NCBI GenBank assembly: GCA_013335175.1
Contig: JAAXWC010000001.1
Coordinates: 1-64,000, forward strand
Origin: Candidatus Roizmanbacteria bacterium
GTDB taxonomy: Bacteria > Patescibacteriota > Microgenomatia > UBA1406 > GWC2-37-13
DNA: 64,000 bases
Reading direction: 5' to 3'
Part shown: in pieces, positions 15,707 through 25,015 of the stretch
How positions within the stretch are numbered: the stretch's first letter is position 1
Layout: each line of letters opens with the position of its first letter
The notes under the pieces: model-generated
Database searches by the model: none
The model's input: the letters and a program-made list of their open reading frames with translations, nothing else
What the model was told of the DNA's origin: nothing
Translations under genes and position numbers: made by a program

Positions 15707-17227
15707 TCATTCCCACTCCATAGTTGCAGGGGGTTTGTTAGAGATATCGTAGACGACGCGGGTTACTTCAGGAACTTCGGTAACAATCCGAACACTGATT
15801 GCATTTAGCACATCGTAGGGAATGTTTGCCCAGTGCGCGCTCATTGCATCGGCCGCTTCAATAGCTCGAATCGCGATTGTTTCTCCGTAGGCACGTGCAT
15901 CGCCACGGACACCGGTTGTTTTAATCCCCGTAAATATGGCAAATGCCTGCCAAAGTTTCAATTCTAGTCCAGCTTTTTTAATCTCATCTTTCACAATTGC
16001 ATCACTCTTTCGGAGAATAGCAAGCTTTTTTTCAGACACTTCACCAATAATACGAATGGCAAGTCCGGGGCCGGGGAACGGTCGACGATTGACAATTTCT
16101 GTTGGCATTTCTAAAAGAGAAGCGACTTTCCGAACTTCATCTTTATAAAACATACGGAGCGGTTCAATAAGAGAAAGTTTCATACGATCGGGGAGACCTC
16201 CCACATTGTGGTGGCTCTTAATTTTTGAAGCATGTTTGGTACCTGCGCTTTCGATGACATCGGGGTAAATAGTCCCTTGAACAAGGAATGTGGCACCAGT
16301 TTTTTTTGCTTCTTTTTCAAAAATGGTTATAAAGGTTTTTCCAATTGCTTTGCGTTTTTTTTCCGGATCGGTTACTCCTTTTAACGCTTTGAGAAACTGC
16401 TGCTTGGCATTCAAAATTTTGACATTCATATGATAATGATTCTTGAATACTTCGCGGAGTTGTTCTGTTTCATTCTGACGCATGAGGCCAGAGTCGATAT
16501 AGATTGCTGTCAGATGTTTTCCGATTGCTTTATGTACTAAAAGAGCGGCAACAGAAGAATCTACCCCGCCAGAGAGTGCGCAGATTGCTTTCCCGGTTCC
16601 GACCGATTCTTTAATATCCTCAATCATGTCGGTAACCGTGTGTTTGGTAAGTTCTTGTTTTACGGGTTCGATTCCACAAATTTTGATAAAGTTGGAAAGG
16701 AGAACATCTCCAAATTGGGTATGAACGAGTTCTGGATGAAACTGAATCCCGTACCATTTTTTCCCTTCATTGGCAATGGCGGCGTGGGGGATAGTATCTG
16801 ATTTGGCAATAGCCGCAAATCCTGCGGGAATTTTAGAAACTTCGTCTCCATGGGACATCCATACATTGCACGTTTGCGGAATATGAGCAAAAAGTGGCGA
16901 ATCTCCCTGAATCGTAATATTTGCAGGTCCGTATTCTTTCTTTTTCCCGGGTGTTACCTTTCCATCAAGTTTGTAGGCAATAATCTGTAGCCCGTAACAG
17001 ATCCCTAAAATAGGAACGGACGTTTTAAAAAGTTTACCGTCGATGGTCGGAGCACCCGGCTCGTATACGGAAGAAGGTCCCCCTGAAAGGATGATCCCTT
17101 TTACTTCATTCAGATTTATTTTTTCAAATTCATCAGGCGTAATGATCGTATTCTTTATGCCTAATTCGCGAATTCTGCGGGAAATAAGATGGGTTGATTG
17201 TGAACCGAAATCGACAATAAGAAACAT
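15707..17227 (-). CDS. guaA: GMP synthase (glutamine-hydrolysing)
   Basis: 506 residues, full length. The class I glutamine amidotransferase half has 'GICYGLQ' (nucleophile Cys) and 'GIQFHPE' (His, Glu). The ATP-pyrophosphatase half has the PP-loop 'LSGGVDSS' near residue 220, and the C-terminal dimerisation domain ends 'NKPPATMEWE', as expected. It makes GMP from XMP in the cytoplasm. It begins 5 nt after the guaB stop and is the last gene of the add-guaB-guaA operon. The 165 bp beyond it (15542-15706) hold no convincing gene. Confidence 0.96.
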   Translation of the reverse strand: MFLIVDFGSQSTHLISRRIRELGIKNTIITPDEFEKINLNEVKGIILSGGPSSVYEPGAPTIDGKLFKTSVPILGICYGLQIIAYKLDGKVTPGKKKEYGPANITIQGDSPLFAHIPQTCNVWMSHGDEVSKIPAGFAAIAKSDTIPHAAIANEGKKWYGIQFHPELVHTQFGDVLLSNFIKICGIEPVKQELTKHTVTDMIEDIKESVGTGKAICALSGGVDSSVAALLVHKAIGKHLTAIYIDSGLMRQNETEQLREVFKNHYHMNVKILNAKQQFLKALKGVTDPEKKRKAIGKTFITIFEKEAKKTGATFLVQGTIYPDVIESAGTKHASKIKSHHNVGGLPDRMKLSLIEPLRMFYKDEVRKVASLLEMPTEIVNRRPFPGPGLAIRIIGEVSEKKLAILRKSDAIVKDEIKKAGLELKLWQAFAIFTGIKTTGVRGDARAYGETIAIRAIEAADAMSAHWANIPYDVLNAISVRIVTEVPEVTRVVYDISNKPPATMEWE

Positions 17228-17232
17228 AGCTA

Positions 17233-18405
17233 TTATTTTTGATTATTATAATTTACACCTGCATTTTCAAGAACAATACTGTGTGGATGGCTCTCAATAA
17301 GACTCGCATTCGTAATTTTTATGTATCGAGCCTTTACAAAGTATTCTTCAAGAGTGCGTGCACCGATGTAATAGAGCGATGATTTGAGACTTCCTGCGAT
17401 TTGAAAGAGATAGTCTTTCACTCGTCCTTTCATTTCTACTAATCCTTCTACTCCTTCGGGGATTAATTTCTTTTCATCAGTATCTTTTGATTGACCATAC
17501 CGTTCTGCTCCACCTTTTTTCATTGCAGCTACAGATCCCATTCCGCGATACTGTTTATATTTTTTTTCATGAATTGTGATGCTTGTACCGGGAGATTCTT
17601 CAAAACGCGCAAGGAGTGATCCAAGCATTACTGCCTGTGCACCAAAGGCCAGTGCCTTTGCCATATCTCCCATTTGTTTGATTCCGCCGTCGGCAATAAT
17701 ACTTATATTCGTTCCTTCTGCTGCAAGTACGGCTTGTTGAACAGCTGTAAGTTGTGGGACTCCCATTCCTGTTATGACTCGGGTAGTACAGATACTTCCC
17801 GGGCCCATTCCAACACGAATACTATCTGCTCCGGCTTCGATAAGTGTTTTTGCTCCTTCGTAGGTTGCCACATTGCCCGCCATAACAACCATGTGTGGAT
17901 AGTCTTTTTTTATCTTTTTTACTCCGTCTACCATGTACTGTGTATTTCCATGACCTGAATCGATAACAATAATATCGACCTCTGCTTTTACAAGTTCTTC
18001 AACCCGTTCATCAAAATCAGTCCCTGTTCCGACTGCAGCTCCCACAAGTAGTCGCCCTTTTTCATCAACTGCGGCGTACGTAGTATTTTGTACGGTTGCT
18101 TTCTTTACCTGTTTTACCATATCGGCTTGTTTCTTAATGTCGAGGTTTCGGTGAATAATTCCCAATCCTCCATATTCTGCCATTTGAATAGCCATTGCAT
18201 CTTCGGTAACCGTGTCCATCGGAGAGGAAATAACCGGAAGAGTAAGCACGATTTTTGGATGAATGACGGTTTTGAGTTGTACCTCTGATCGTTTAAAATC
18301 GGTAAACCCAGGGAGCAATAGGACGTCATCGTACGTGAGCCCCTCATAGGGAATGGTTTTTTCCTGAAATAATTCGGTAACAGATCTATGGGGAGATATT
18401 TTCAT
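17233..18405 (-). CDS. guaB: IMP dehydrogenase lacking CBS domains
   Basis: 390 residues against about 480-500 for the common enzyme. Catalytic barrel motifs are present: '[12 protein letters not shown]', 'SSPMDTVTE', 'IDSGHGNT', the catalytic loop 'GPGSICTTR' with Cys, and 'RGMGSVAAM' with the flap 'ERYGQ'. The stretch after 'GIIHRN' runs directly through about 30 residues into 'RLLVGAAVG', so the two CBS modules are absent and CBS-mediated purine-nucleotide control should be lost. It oxidises IMP to XMP for GuaA. Its start overlaps the end of the deaminase gene by 20 bp. Confidence 0.95.
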   Translation of the reverse strand: MKISPHRSVTELFQEKTIPYEGLTYDDVLLLPGFTDFKRSEVQLKTVIHPKIVLTLPVISSPMDTVTEDAMAIQMAEYGGLGIIHRNLDIKKQADMVKQVKKATVQNTTYAAVDEKGRLLVGAAVGTGTDFDERVEELVKAEVDIIVIDSGHGNTQYMVDGVKKIKKDYPHMVVMAGNVATYEGAKTLIEAGADSIRVGMGPGSICTTRVITGMGVPQLTAVQQAVLAAEGTNISIIADGGIKQMGDMAKALAFGAQAVMLGSLLARFEESPGTSITIHEKKYKQYRGMGSVAAMKKGGAERYGQSKDTDEKKLIPEGVEGLVEMKGRVKDYLFQIAGSLKSSLYYIGARTLEEYFVKARYIKITNASLIESHPHSIVLENAGVNYNNQK

Positions 18406-19399
18406 AGAGTTCTTTTTGAGAATTAGTAATAAAAGAATATTTCTTGGCGGTTTCGATAGTTTTCTGAATTTCTTCCAGCGAAAGAATATTGTGTTTGTAC
18501 AGTTTGAGTAATTCTTGTTTCACATTGGTCTGTAGCAACTCAGGTCCATCTGAATTGATAGTAAAGAGTATAGAATTTTGTTTCAAAACAGTAATAATAT
18601 GTTTCATTTCTTGCCAGCTTTTGACGGCTTTTGTACTCAAATTGGATGTGGGACAAAGTTCTAGAACGATGGAATGTTCTCGAATGTGGTCGAGCAGGCG
18701 CTGGTCTTTGACTGCTTGGATTCCATGTCCAATGCGATCTGGTTTTAGTTTATTTACGACCTCCCACATTTCTTCAACACTTGTTACTTCGCCGGTATGA
18801 ATTGTTATCTTTAACCCGGCTGCTTTTGCTTGTTCAACCGGCTGTATGAGTCCATCTACGTTGAGTGGCGTTTCGATTGGCCCTGCGATGTCGAGTCCTA
18901 CGACTCCTTCATTTCTGAAAAGACTGGCTTTTTCTGCAATAATTGCATTGAGTTTTGTGTCGAGACGTCGATCCATCATCAGAATTAATCCTGCACGTAC
19001 CGGGTACTCGATCATTGCTTTTTTCATACCAACTAAAGCACTAAAAATAATCTTGTCGAGATCTTGTTCCCCCCCTTTGTTTCGGAACATGGGGCAAAAC
19101 CGAATTTCAATCGTACTCACATCTGATTTACGATAAGCGTTACTAATTGCGTTGTGAGTAGCTTTCTCTACTCCATATGGTGACGATTGGATAAGTTCAG
19201 TGAGGTGAAAGTAGTTCAGGTATCCCTGATAATCAGTTTTGTTTCGGATAATAACAGAGTCAATGAATTTCTGATAGTCTTTTTCGGCAAGACGAATACC
19301 TTGATCGTGAGCAAGTTCCCATAAAAAATGTGGCGTAGAAGCAGAACCTAAATGTATGTGAAGATCGACTAAATTGTGCAAGAAACTGTCTGGCACCAT
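18386..19399 (-). CDS. add: Adenosine deaminase family protein
   Basis: 337 residues, the usual length. Zinc and catalytic motifs: 'DLHIHLGSA' (HxH), 'TIHTGEV' (His, catalytic Glu), 'RIGHGI' (His), 'LELCPTSN' and 'INSDGPEL' (zinc Asp). In most adenosine deaminases the last motif is SDDP; here the second Asp is Gly, so substrate choice may differ. First gene of the purine operon with guaB and guaA. TATAAT at 19405-19410 is 5 nt before the ATG. Adenosine to inosine is the likely reaction, but adenine or a modified nucleoside is possible. Confidence 0.82.
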   Translation of the reverse strand: MVPDSFLHNLVDLHIHLGSASTPHFLWELAHDQGIRLAEKDYQKFIDSVIIRNKTDYQGYLNYFHLTELIQSSPYGVEKATHNAISNAYRKSDVSTIEIRFCPMFRNKGGEQDLDKIIFSALVGMKKAMIEYPVRAGLILMMDRRLDTKLNAIIAEKASLFRNEGVVGLDIAGPIETPLNVDGLIQPVEQAKAAGLKITIHTGEVTSVEEMWEVVNKLKPDRIGHGIQAVKDQRLLDHIREHSIVLELCPTSNLSTKAVKSWQEMKHIITVLKQNSILFTINSDGPELLQTNVKQELLKLYKHNILSLEEIQKTIETAKKYSFITNSQKELYENISP

Positions 19400-19404
19400 A
19401 ATTA

Positions 19405-19410
19405 ATTATA
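19405..19410 (-). promoter_or_regulatory. -10 box of the add-guaB-guaA operon
   Basis: Minus-strand TATAAT, then TAATT and the ATG at 19399. The spacing indicates transcription starting at the start codon. No guanine riboswitch-like structure can fit between promoter and gene. Confidence 0.55.
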
Positions 19411-19439
19411 GCGGAAGTCGGCGGGAATGCAAGAGAGAA

Positions 19440-19735
19440 TGACACCAGTGGCAGGCCGCCATTCTTTTTGAAGCATTGTTGAATTGAATAGATTCCGGAT
19501 CACGCTCATTCCATTCGCTGTCTGGAATGACAGTGAGGATAACAACGACTCCCGGCAAGCGGGAGTGACGTTGCTACTCCTTAGCGTGCCATCCTTTTTT
19601 TGAGAGACTTGGGATCGCCCGCAGGGAGGGAACCCACCGGGTCTCGAAAAAAATAGGTGGCGCGCGATGAACGGATGTCGAGCATGTGCTTGGGAAAGAC
19701 GAGTGGCAGGCCGCCATTCCCTTGGAAACTTCTGA
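19440..19735. repeat. Composite intergenic repeat region
   Basis: About 300 bp of repeats between the add and eno genes. It contains an ATTCCGG/CCGGAAT-type pair, ACTCCCGGCAAGCGGGAGT, an inverted GAGACTTGGG...CCGGGTCTC pair, and (19676-19719) a reverse-oriented relative of the 'GGCCTGCCACTCGTCTTTCCC' type block found at 35.6 and 41.1-41.4 kb. 'GGCAGGCCGCCATTC' occurs twice, at 19450 and 19705. No gene is seen. Confidence 0.7.
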
Positions 19736-19749
19736 ATAATTACATTTTG

Positions 19750-20994
19750 TTAATATCCTTTTTCAATCTCAAGCAAGCGATTATATTTTGCCAATCGTTC
19801 ACTTCGGCTCATCGATCCGGTTTTTATGAAATCTGCACCAACGCCGTAGGCTAAATCAGCAATAAACGAGTCCTCTGTTTCACCTGAACGGTGAGAAATA
19901 ATCACATCCCAGTTTGCGCTTCGTGCAAGTCGGATTGCTTCAATTGTCTCGGAGAGTGTGCCAATTTGGTTCACCTTTATGAGCACGGTATTGGCTGCTT
20001 TTTTATCAATCCCAACCTGAATTCGTTTTGCGTTGGTGACAAACAGATCATCTCCGACAACGAGGCAATCAAGATCGTTTACCTTTTCTGTAAACTTTTG
20101 AAAGTGCTCCCAGTCATCTTCTTGAAAGGGATCTTCAAAAGAAAACAGAGCATATTTTTTTTGTAAAGCAAGGTAAAACTCAATCAGTTCTTCTCCGGAA
20201 AGCGTTTTCTGCTCTTTTTTGAAAAGATACGCGCCTTGTTCATAAAACTCGCTTGCTGCTGCATCAATTGCCAGTTGGTAATCGACTCCATTTTCGTAGC
20301 CTGCTTCTTTTGCACTCGCAATGAGAACCTGGAATACTTCCTCATTTGAGGAAAGCGCGGGGGAGAATCCGCCTTCATCGCCCACAAGTGTTGAACATCC
20401 AAGTTTTTTGAGATGAGCACCAAGGGTGTGAAAAATAGTAGACGCAACCTCAACAAACATACTCGGTGTTTCGCTCATGGGTACAACCATAAATTCCTGA
20501 ATATCAAAATTCCACGATGCATGTTTGCCTCCGTTTACAACGTTTGTCATGCAACGGGGGAAACGAGGAGTACTGTCTGGCATAAGGGAATCGTGAATAA
20601 ACTGCCACACTGGTTTCTTTTCTGCATAGGAAGCTGCGCGAACGGCTGCTAAAGAAACGGCAAGAAGAGCATTCGCACCGAGGCGAGATTTGTTTTCTGT
20701 CCCGTCGGCTTGAATCATTTCCTCATCAATAGACTGAATATCGCTCACTTCTTTATTTTTAAGGAGATCGTTCAGTTCTGTCTCAATCGAATGGACTGCA
20801 TTTTGTACTCCTTGTGAAAGATAGTGGCTCGGATTATTATCTCGTCGTTCAACTGCTTCGTGCGATCCAGTTGAAGCACCAGAAGGGACAGAAGCACTAT
20901 GTCGAGAGCCATCTTCAAGTTCTATAAATGCGCGAACGGTTGGCCTTCCTCGGGAATCGAGAATTTCCAAAGCAGAAAGACGTGATATTTTCAT
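19750..20994 (-). CDS. eno: Enolase
   Basis: 414 residues, full length. Motifs: 'SRGRPTV', 'VPSGASTG', 'NVVNGGKHA', 'VGDEGGFSP' (catalytic Glu), 'SFEDPFQEDDW' and 'VGDDLFVTN' (metal Asp/Glu), 'IKVNQIGT' (catalytic Lys) and 'SHRSGETED' (substrate loop). It interconverts 2-phosphoglycerate and phosphoenolpyruvate in glycolysis. TATCAT at 21003-21008 lies 8 nt before the ATG. Confidence 0.97.
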   Translation of the reverse strand: MKISRLSALEILDSRGRPTVRAFIELEDGSRHSASVPSGASTGSHEAVERRDNNPSHYLSQGVQNAVHSIETELNDLLKNKEVSDIQSIDEEMIQADGTENKSRLGANALLAVSLAAVRAASYAEKKPVWQFIHDSLMPDSTPRFPRCMTNVVNGGKHASWNFDIQEFMVVPMSETPSMFVEVASTIFHTLGAHLKKLGCSTLVGDEGGFSPALSSNEEVFQVLIASAKEAGYENGVDYQLAIDAAASEFYEQGAYLFKKEQKTLSGEELIEFYLALQKKYALFSFEDPFQEDDWEHFQKFTEKVNDLDCLVVGDDLFVTNAKRIQVGIDKKAANTVLIKVNQIGTLSETIEAIRLARSANWDVIISHRSGETEDSFIADLAYGVGADFIKTGSMSRSERLAKYNRLLEIEKGY

Positions 20995-21100
20995 ATGAAA
21001 CTATGATAGAAGGTACTACGGCAAAATGCAATGGATGGGCGAGTATTTGTAGCATATAGTCTACTGACAGGGGAGGAAGATTGGGGTACACTTCTGAGGT

Positions 21101-22189
21101 ATGATTACACCGAAAGAAGCGTGTGTGGGGTTCTCGCACTGTTTGGGTATTGGTCCTATGCGGTTTTCACATCTTATCGTTCAGTTTGGAAATGCAGAAA
21201 CGGCGTATCTGGCATCGGAAGCGGAGTTAGTGCCGGTTATTGGGAAAAATACTGCGCACGATTTTGTAGCATTTCGCCACCGATTTGATGCAACGAAAAA
21301 GATAGAAGAGATAGAAAAGAAGGGGATTGGTATTCTAACAAGAGAAGAATCAGGATATCCAGAGCCGCTATTGCAGATTTCAGATCCCCCAATTTGTATT
21401 TATATAAAAGGGAATAGAGAGCTATTTGACACTCACAATTATCATTGCTTTGGACTCGTCGGGAGCAGAAAACCAACCAATTACGGCCTATGGGTTGCGC
21501 GAAAGTTTGCGGCAGAATTGGCAGCTGTCGGTATGGTTATTGTGTCGGGGATGGCGTATGGGATTGATGCCGTTTCACACATCGCATGTTTGGATACACA
21601 TGGAAAAACAATTGCTGTCTTGGGCTGCGGGGTTGATCTTCCCTACCCGGTTCAGCATACGTTTTTATACAATCGTATCCTTGAAAACGGAGGGGCCATT
21701 ATTTCAGAATTTCCTCCGGGAAATTTTGTGCAGAAGGGCTTATTTATTTCTCGGAACAGGCTTATTTCTGGAATTTCACAGGGAATTATGGTTGTGGAAG
21801 GGTCCTCTCAATCTGGATCGCTGAGTACGGCACGATATGCAGCTGAACAGGGGAAAACAGTGTTTGCTCCCCCCGTTCCCCTCAATTCACAGGTTTCAGA
21901 AGCGCCGCTCATTCTGTTAAAAGAAGGAGCGATTCTTGTTACGAAAGTAGAGGATATTTTAGATGGTTTGGGGCTCACGATAAACAGTATTAGTAGTTCA
22001 AAGAAGTTTGATAATCTCTCTCTTGAAGAACAAAAAATTGTTGCTTTGCTTCAACAAGAATCTTTTTCCGCAGATAGTCTTTGTTTGCAGGCTAAAATCG
22101 ATATTGATGTCGTGCTTAAATTATTACTCCTTTTAGAGATGCGTGGAATTGTTGTGAAGAATGCAAATGGCAGTTATACCGTAGGTTGA
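21101..22189 (+). CDS. dprA: DNA processing protein DprA/Smf
   Basis: 362 residues. The Rossmann-like DprA core is intact: 'VGSRKPTNYG', 'VSGMAYGIDAVSH', 'AVLGCGVDLPYP', 'SEFPPG' and 'FISRNRLISG', with 'GSSQSGSLSTARYA' near the end. An N-terminal helical domain (about 1-70) and a C-terminal winged-helix-like region (about 295-362) flank it. DprA binds incoming single-stranded DNA and loads RecA during natural transformation, which fits the pilus and DNA-pumping ATPase genes in this window. It overlaps rpiB convergently by 16 bp. Confidence 0.93.
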   Translation: MITPKEACVGFSHCLGIGPMRFSHLIVQFGNAETAYLASEAELVPVIGKNTAHDFVAFRHRFDATKKIEEIEKKGIGILTREESGYPEPLLQISDPPICIYIKGNRELFDTHNYHCFGLVGSRKPTNYGLWVARKFAAELAAVGMVIVSGMAYGIDAVSHIACLDTHGKTIAVLGCGVDLPYPVQHTFLYNRILENGGAIISEFPPGNFVQKGLFISRNRLISGISQGIMVVEGSSQSGSLSTARYAAEQGKTVFAPPVPLNSQVSEAPLILLKEGAILVTKVEDILDGLGLTINSISSSKKFDNLSLEEQKIVALLQQESFSADSLCLQAKIDIDVVLKLLLLLEMRGIVVKNANGSYTVG

Positions 22190-22620
22190 TCCAATTTTTG
22201 TTGCCGGCGATCATATTTTTCCCCGACGTTTGCCGCAGTTTCGATAAAAATATCTACCATCCTTTGCGCTTTTTCGGTATCGATATAATCGGAAGGGAGA
22301 GCAAGGACATTAATATTATCGTGCGTTCGTCCATGTTCCACCTGCCGTTCGTCAAACCCAAGTGCGCAGTAAATGCCTTTAAATCTGTTTGCGACCTCAG
22401 AAACGCCAATCCCCGATCCGCAGATAACAATTCCTCTATAGTCTGTGGGATTTTGAAGCACCGCCTGAGCAACGGGTCGCGCAAAGTCTGCATAATCATC
22501 GGTTGCGTTATATTCATAACTTCCCATGTCTTCAACCCGAATATTTTTTGATTGAAGATACTCAAGAAGTTCCTCTTTCAGTGCAAACCCACGGTGATCA
22601 GCTCCAATAAAAATTGTCAT
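22174..22620 (-). CDS. rpiB: Ribose-5-phosphate isomerase B
   Basis: 148 residues from the ATG at 22618-22620, which gives the family start 'MTIFIGADHRGF'. Upstream on the minus strand GGAGG lies about 13 nt away, one of the few good Shine-Dalgarno sequences in the window; a longer in-frame start 45 nt upstream adds residues not typical of the family. Motifs: 'GADHRGFALKEEL', 'CGSGIGVSEVAN' (catalytic Cys) and 'EHGRTHDNINVLAL' (His). It interconverts ribose-5-phosphate and ribulose-5-phosphate and pairs metabolically with the Rpe-like protein. Confidence 0.92.
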   Translation of the reverse strand: MTIFIGADHRGFALKEELLEYLQSKNIRVEDMGSYEYNATDDYADFARPVAQAVLQNPTDYRGIVICGSGIGVSEVANRFKGIYCALGFDERQVEHGRTHDNINVLALPSDYIDTEKAQRMVDIFIETAANVGEKYDRRQQKLDQPTV

Positions 22621-22714
22621 ACGATAACTGTAAAACCTCCAAGGTAAAATGTCAAAAGATATCACAACTAGTTCGAGTCAGAGAATTATAGCAATCTCAA
22701 AACCGACTGATAGG

Positions 22715-22835
22715 TTTGTTCGTCATTCCCCTGGATTGTTCGTCATTCCCCTGGAAAGGGGAATCCATTGCTAAGGGTTATTCTAACCATGGATCCTGCC
22801 CCCGACTATGATCCGAGACGGGGCGTTGAAACGAT
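22715..22835. repeat. Intergenic palindromic repeats
   Basis: CGTCATTCCCCTGG occurs twice in direct order, the second continuing into AAAGGGGAATCC to make a palindrome, followed by CCATGGATCC-type text and a CCCGACTATGATCCGAGACGGGG segment. It fills the 277-bp gap between rpiB and the TatD gene; no gene is seen. Confidence 0.7.
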
Positions 22836-22897
22836 ATCAAACATGTCATTTTGTTGCTATCGTGCTATATACATAAAAATTGAAGTATGATAGAGAT

Positions 22898-23728
22898 ATG
22901 TTTGACACCCATGTTCATCTCAATTTTTCTCGCTTCAAAAAAAACCTGGAAGAAGTAATCTCTCGTGCCCATGCGTCGGGGGTGCATGAGATGGTTGTGC
23001 CGGGGACCGATCTCAAGACCTCCCAAAAAGCGGTAGAAATCGCAGCGCGGTTTGAAGGAATTTACGCAGCAGTTGGACTCCATCCGCACCATGTGTACGA
23101 ACAGAAGGACAGCACCGCAGCGGATTTGCCATGGGGGGAGCTGGAGCAGTTGTTACCGCATCCAAAAGTTGTCGCCATTGGTGAAGTGGGATTGGATCGT
23201 CATCCTTACGAAGAAACAAAATATGAAAATTACACCGTTGATGAATCGTTTATTGATCTGCAAAAAGACAATTTACGACGTCAGATTGGGTGGGCGATTC
23301 GGTATAAGAAAAGTCTTATACTCCATAATCGAGAGGCAAAGCAGGATCTTTTTCCGCTGTTGGAGGAGGTTTGGGACGAGTCTTTATCTGGCCGGAGTGT
23401 TTTTCATTGTTGTGAAGCTGATACGGAGTTACTTCACTTTGCGAAAAAACACAACCTATTTATTGGAGTAGATGGCGATATTTCGTATGGCGAGGCAAAA
23501 AAAAGCTTTATCAAAGAGGTTCCGTTAGAGATGTTGGTGTTAGAAACAGATGCTCCGTTCCTCCTTCCTGAGCCGTTGCGTTCCCAACGAGCCTATCCAA
23601 ATGAGCCTAAAAATATTCCTCTCATTGCCCAAATCGTTGCAGAGGTAAAAGGATTGCCCGTGAAAGAAATTGAGAAGACAACAACGGAGAATGCACATCG
23701 GTTGTTTGGGCTGTCACCAAAAAACTAA
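22898..23728 (+). CDS. tatD: TatD-family metal-dependent hydrolase
   Basis: 276 residues from the ATG at 22898, which matches the family start 'MFDTHVHLNF' and is preceded by TATGAT at 22886-22891 (6 nt). Metal-site motifs: HxH in 'DTHVHL', 'VGLHPHHV', 'IGEVGLD' (Glu), 'LHNREA' (His), 'FHCCEA' (His) and 'LETDAPFL' (Asp). TatD proteins are Mg-dependent deoxyribonucleases or amidohydrolases in DNA repair and turnover. It overlaps the next, convergent gene by 15 bp. Confidence 0.92.
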   Translation: MFDTHVHLNFSRFKKNLEEVISRAHASGVHEMVVPGTDLKTSQKAVEIAARFEGIYAAVGLHPHHVYEQKDSTAADLPWGELEQLLPHPKVVAIGEVGLDRHPYEETKYENYTVDESFIDLQKDNLRRQIGWAIRYKKSLILHNREAKQDLFPLLEEVWDESLSGRSVFHCCEADTELLHFAKKHNLFIGVDGDISYGEAKKSFIKEVPLEMLVLETDAPFLLPEPLRSQRAYPNEPKNIPLIAQIVAEVKGLPVKEIEKTTTENAHRLFGLSPKN

Positions 23729-23908
23729 CGTAAGAATAATGGCCACTACGAGGCCCGTTTCATAGCTATGTATAAAATAACCAAGCACTCCACAGAGGAC
23801 AAAAAAGCTAGTAAAAAGGTAAAGTTCTAAATCTTTTTTTAAACCGATTCCAAAATGAACGATTAAAATATAGGTAAACGAAAGAACACTGTAAAGTAGG
23901 AGGTCCAT
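23714..23908 (-). CDS. Small membrane protein (64 aa), unrecognised
   Basis: 64 residues with two or three hydrophobic segments (about 3-21, 30-45 and 48-63). Its ATG shares a base with the TAA of the upstream glycosyltransferase gene (TAATG), a classic re-initiation overlap, which is the main reason to believe it is real. No motif suggests a function; it may be a membrane partner of the glycosyltransferase. Confidence 0.55.
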   Translation of the reverse strand: MDLLLYSVLSFTYILIVHFGIGLKKDLELYLFTSFFVLCGVLGYFIHSYETGLVVAIILTLVFW

Positions 23909-24951
23909 TATATTGTTTTTGACACAACCGGTAACAGTATTTTTTGCAGACTTTCTTTACTTTTTTGAAATGTAAATAACTCCACGCGTTTGTATGCTTT
24001 TTCTCCGAGTTCCGTTCGAAAAGCAGGTTCATTCATGAGTTTTTTAATACACCGTGCGATGTTATCGGGATGATCTTCCGCTGTGAAAACAGCAGAAATA
24101 CCGGCTATTTCATGGAAAATGGGAATATTAGAAAGGATAGATGGTGTCTTTTGAGCAGCTGCCTCTACAAAAGAATATCCAAATCCCTCATCGCGAGAAA
24201 TGAGGAGATTGGCTGCGGCATTTTGGTAAAGATTGCGCAGTTGGGTATCGGTGATAAAGCCAGGGAAGAGAAACCTCGAATCTCCCTTTGCTTCTGCAAG
24301 GAACCCTTTGAGTTCACGCTGCCAGGGGTGTTCGGGATTTATTGTTTCAAATACTTTCCCCACAAATACGCACGAAACATTGGCAGTTTTTATGGCTTTT
24401 GCAAGCATAATCAGATTTTTGTTCCAGGTTGCATCTCCAACGTAGAGTACATACTGAAATGGTTGAAGTTTCAAAGTTCCCAGAATTTCTGAACCATCGC
24501 CCGATTGTTGAAGGAGAAACTGTTCATCGAGACAGGGATAAGAAACAGAAATGCGAGCAGGATCTTTGTGAAGGATGCATTCAATGTCTTGTTTTGTTGT
24601 CTGCGAATTGGCAATAATGTGGTCGTAGGTGTTGAGCGTGAGTTTATTAAGAAAGACATTCAGTTTGCCGCGTGCACCAAGAGGGAAATTGTCTGGATAT
24701 TTGAGCGGGATGACATCGTGAATGACTGCAATTTGTTTCTGTGCGATCCGAGTATAAGAAAATGGCGGTTGCAAGAGGTTGAAAAATGGGTTCATAAAGA
24801 CTGATTTTTTGGGGATGCTTTTAAGATCTGCGGTAAAAATACTTTCAGGGGGAAGGAGTGATTTTAATATATGAACGTACCGTCCGATACCTCGCACTCG
24901 GCTTAATTCATCTGATTCGGTAGGATCATACACATAAATGGGCAACGCCAT
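23908..24951 (-). CDS. Glycosyltransferase, GT4 family
   Basis: 347 residues with the GT-B layout. The N-terminal half has 'RGIGRYVHIL' and 'VIHDVIPLKYP', followed by 'IIANSQTTKQDI', typical of mannosyltransferase B-like GT4 enzymes. The C-terminal nucleotide-sugar domain has 'YVLYVGDATWNKN' and the E-x7-E motif in 'SRDEGFGYSFVEAAAQ'. It would build surface polysaccharide or glycolipid. TACAAT at 24960-24965 is 8 nt before the ATG. Confidence 0.88.
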   Translation of the reverse strand: MALPIYVYDPTESDELSRVRGIGRYVHILKSLLPPESIFTADLKSIPKKSVFMNPFFNLLQPPFSYTRIAQKQIAVIHDVIPLKYPDNFPLGARGKLNVFLNKLTLNTYDHIIANSQTTKQDIECILHKDPARISVSYPCLDEQFLLQQSGDGSEILGTLKLQPFQYVLYVGDATWNKNLIMLAKAIKTANVSCVFVGKVFETINPEHPWQRELKGFLAEAKGDSRFLFPGFITDTQLRNLYQNAAANLLISRDEGFGYSFVEAAAQKTPSILSNIPIFHEIAGISAVFTAEDHPDNIARCIKKLMNEPAFRTELGEKAYKRVELFTFQKSKESLQKILLPVVSKTI

Positions 24952-24976
24952 ACATCTTTATTGTACAGCATGAGTT

Positions 24977-25005
24977 TTGACTTTTTGCATAACTCCTACT
25001 ATTAT
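24977..25005 (+). promoter_or_regulatory. Promoter of the carbonic-anhydrase-like gene
   Basis: TTGACT (24977-24982), 17-bp spacer, TATTAT (25000-25005), then 10 nt to the ATG at 25016. It supports that ATG over an in-frame TTG upstream, which lies inside the -35 box. Confidence 0.55.
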
Positions 25006-25015
25006 ATTCTTCTAT

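Noticed and set aside
15698-15808. 36-codon plus-strand frame starting at 15698 behind a strong AGGAGGG sequence
   Set aside because: It runs antisense through the conserved end of guaA and its translation has no recognisable features; the purine-rich motif alone is not enough.
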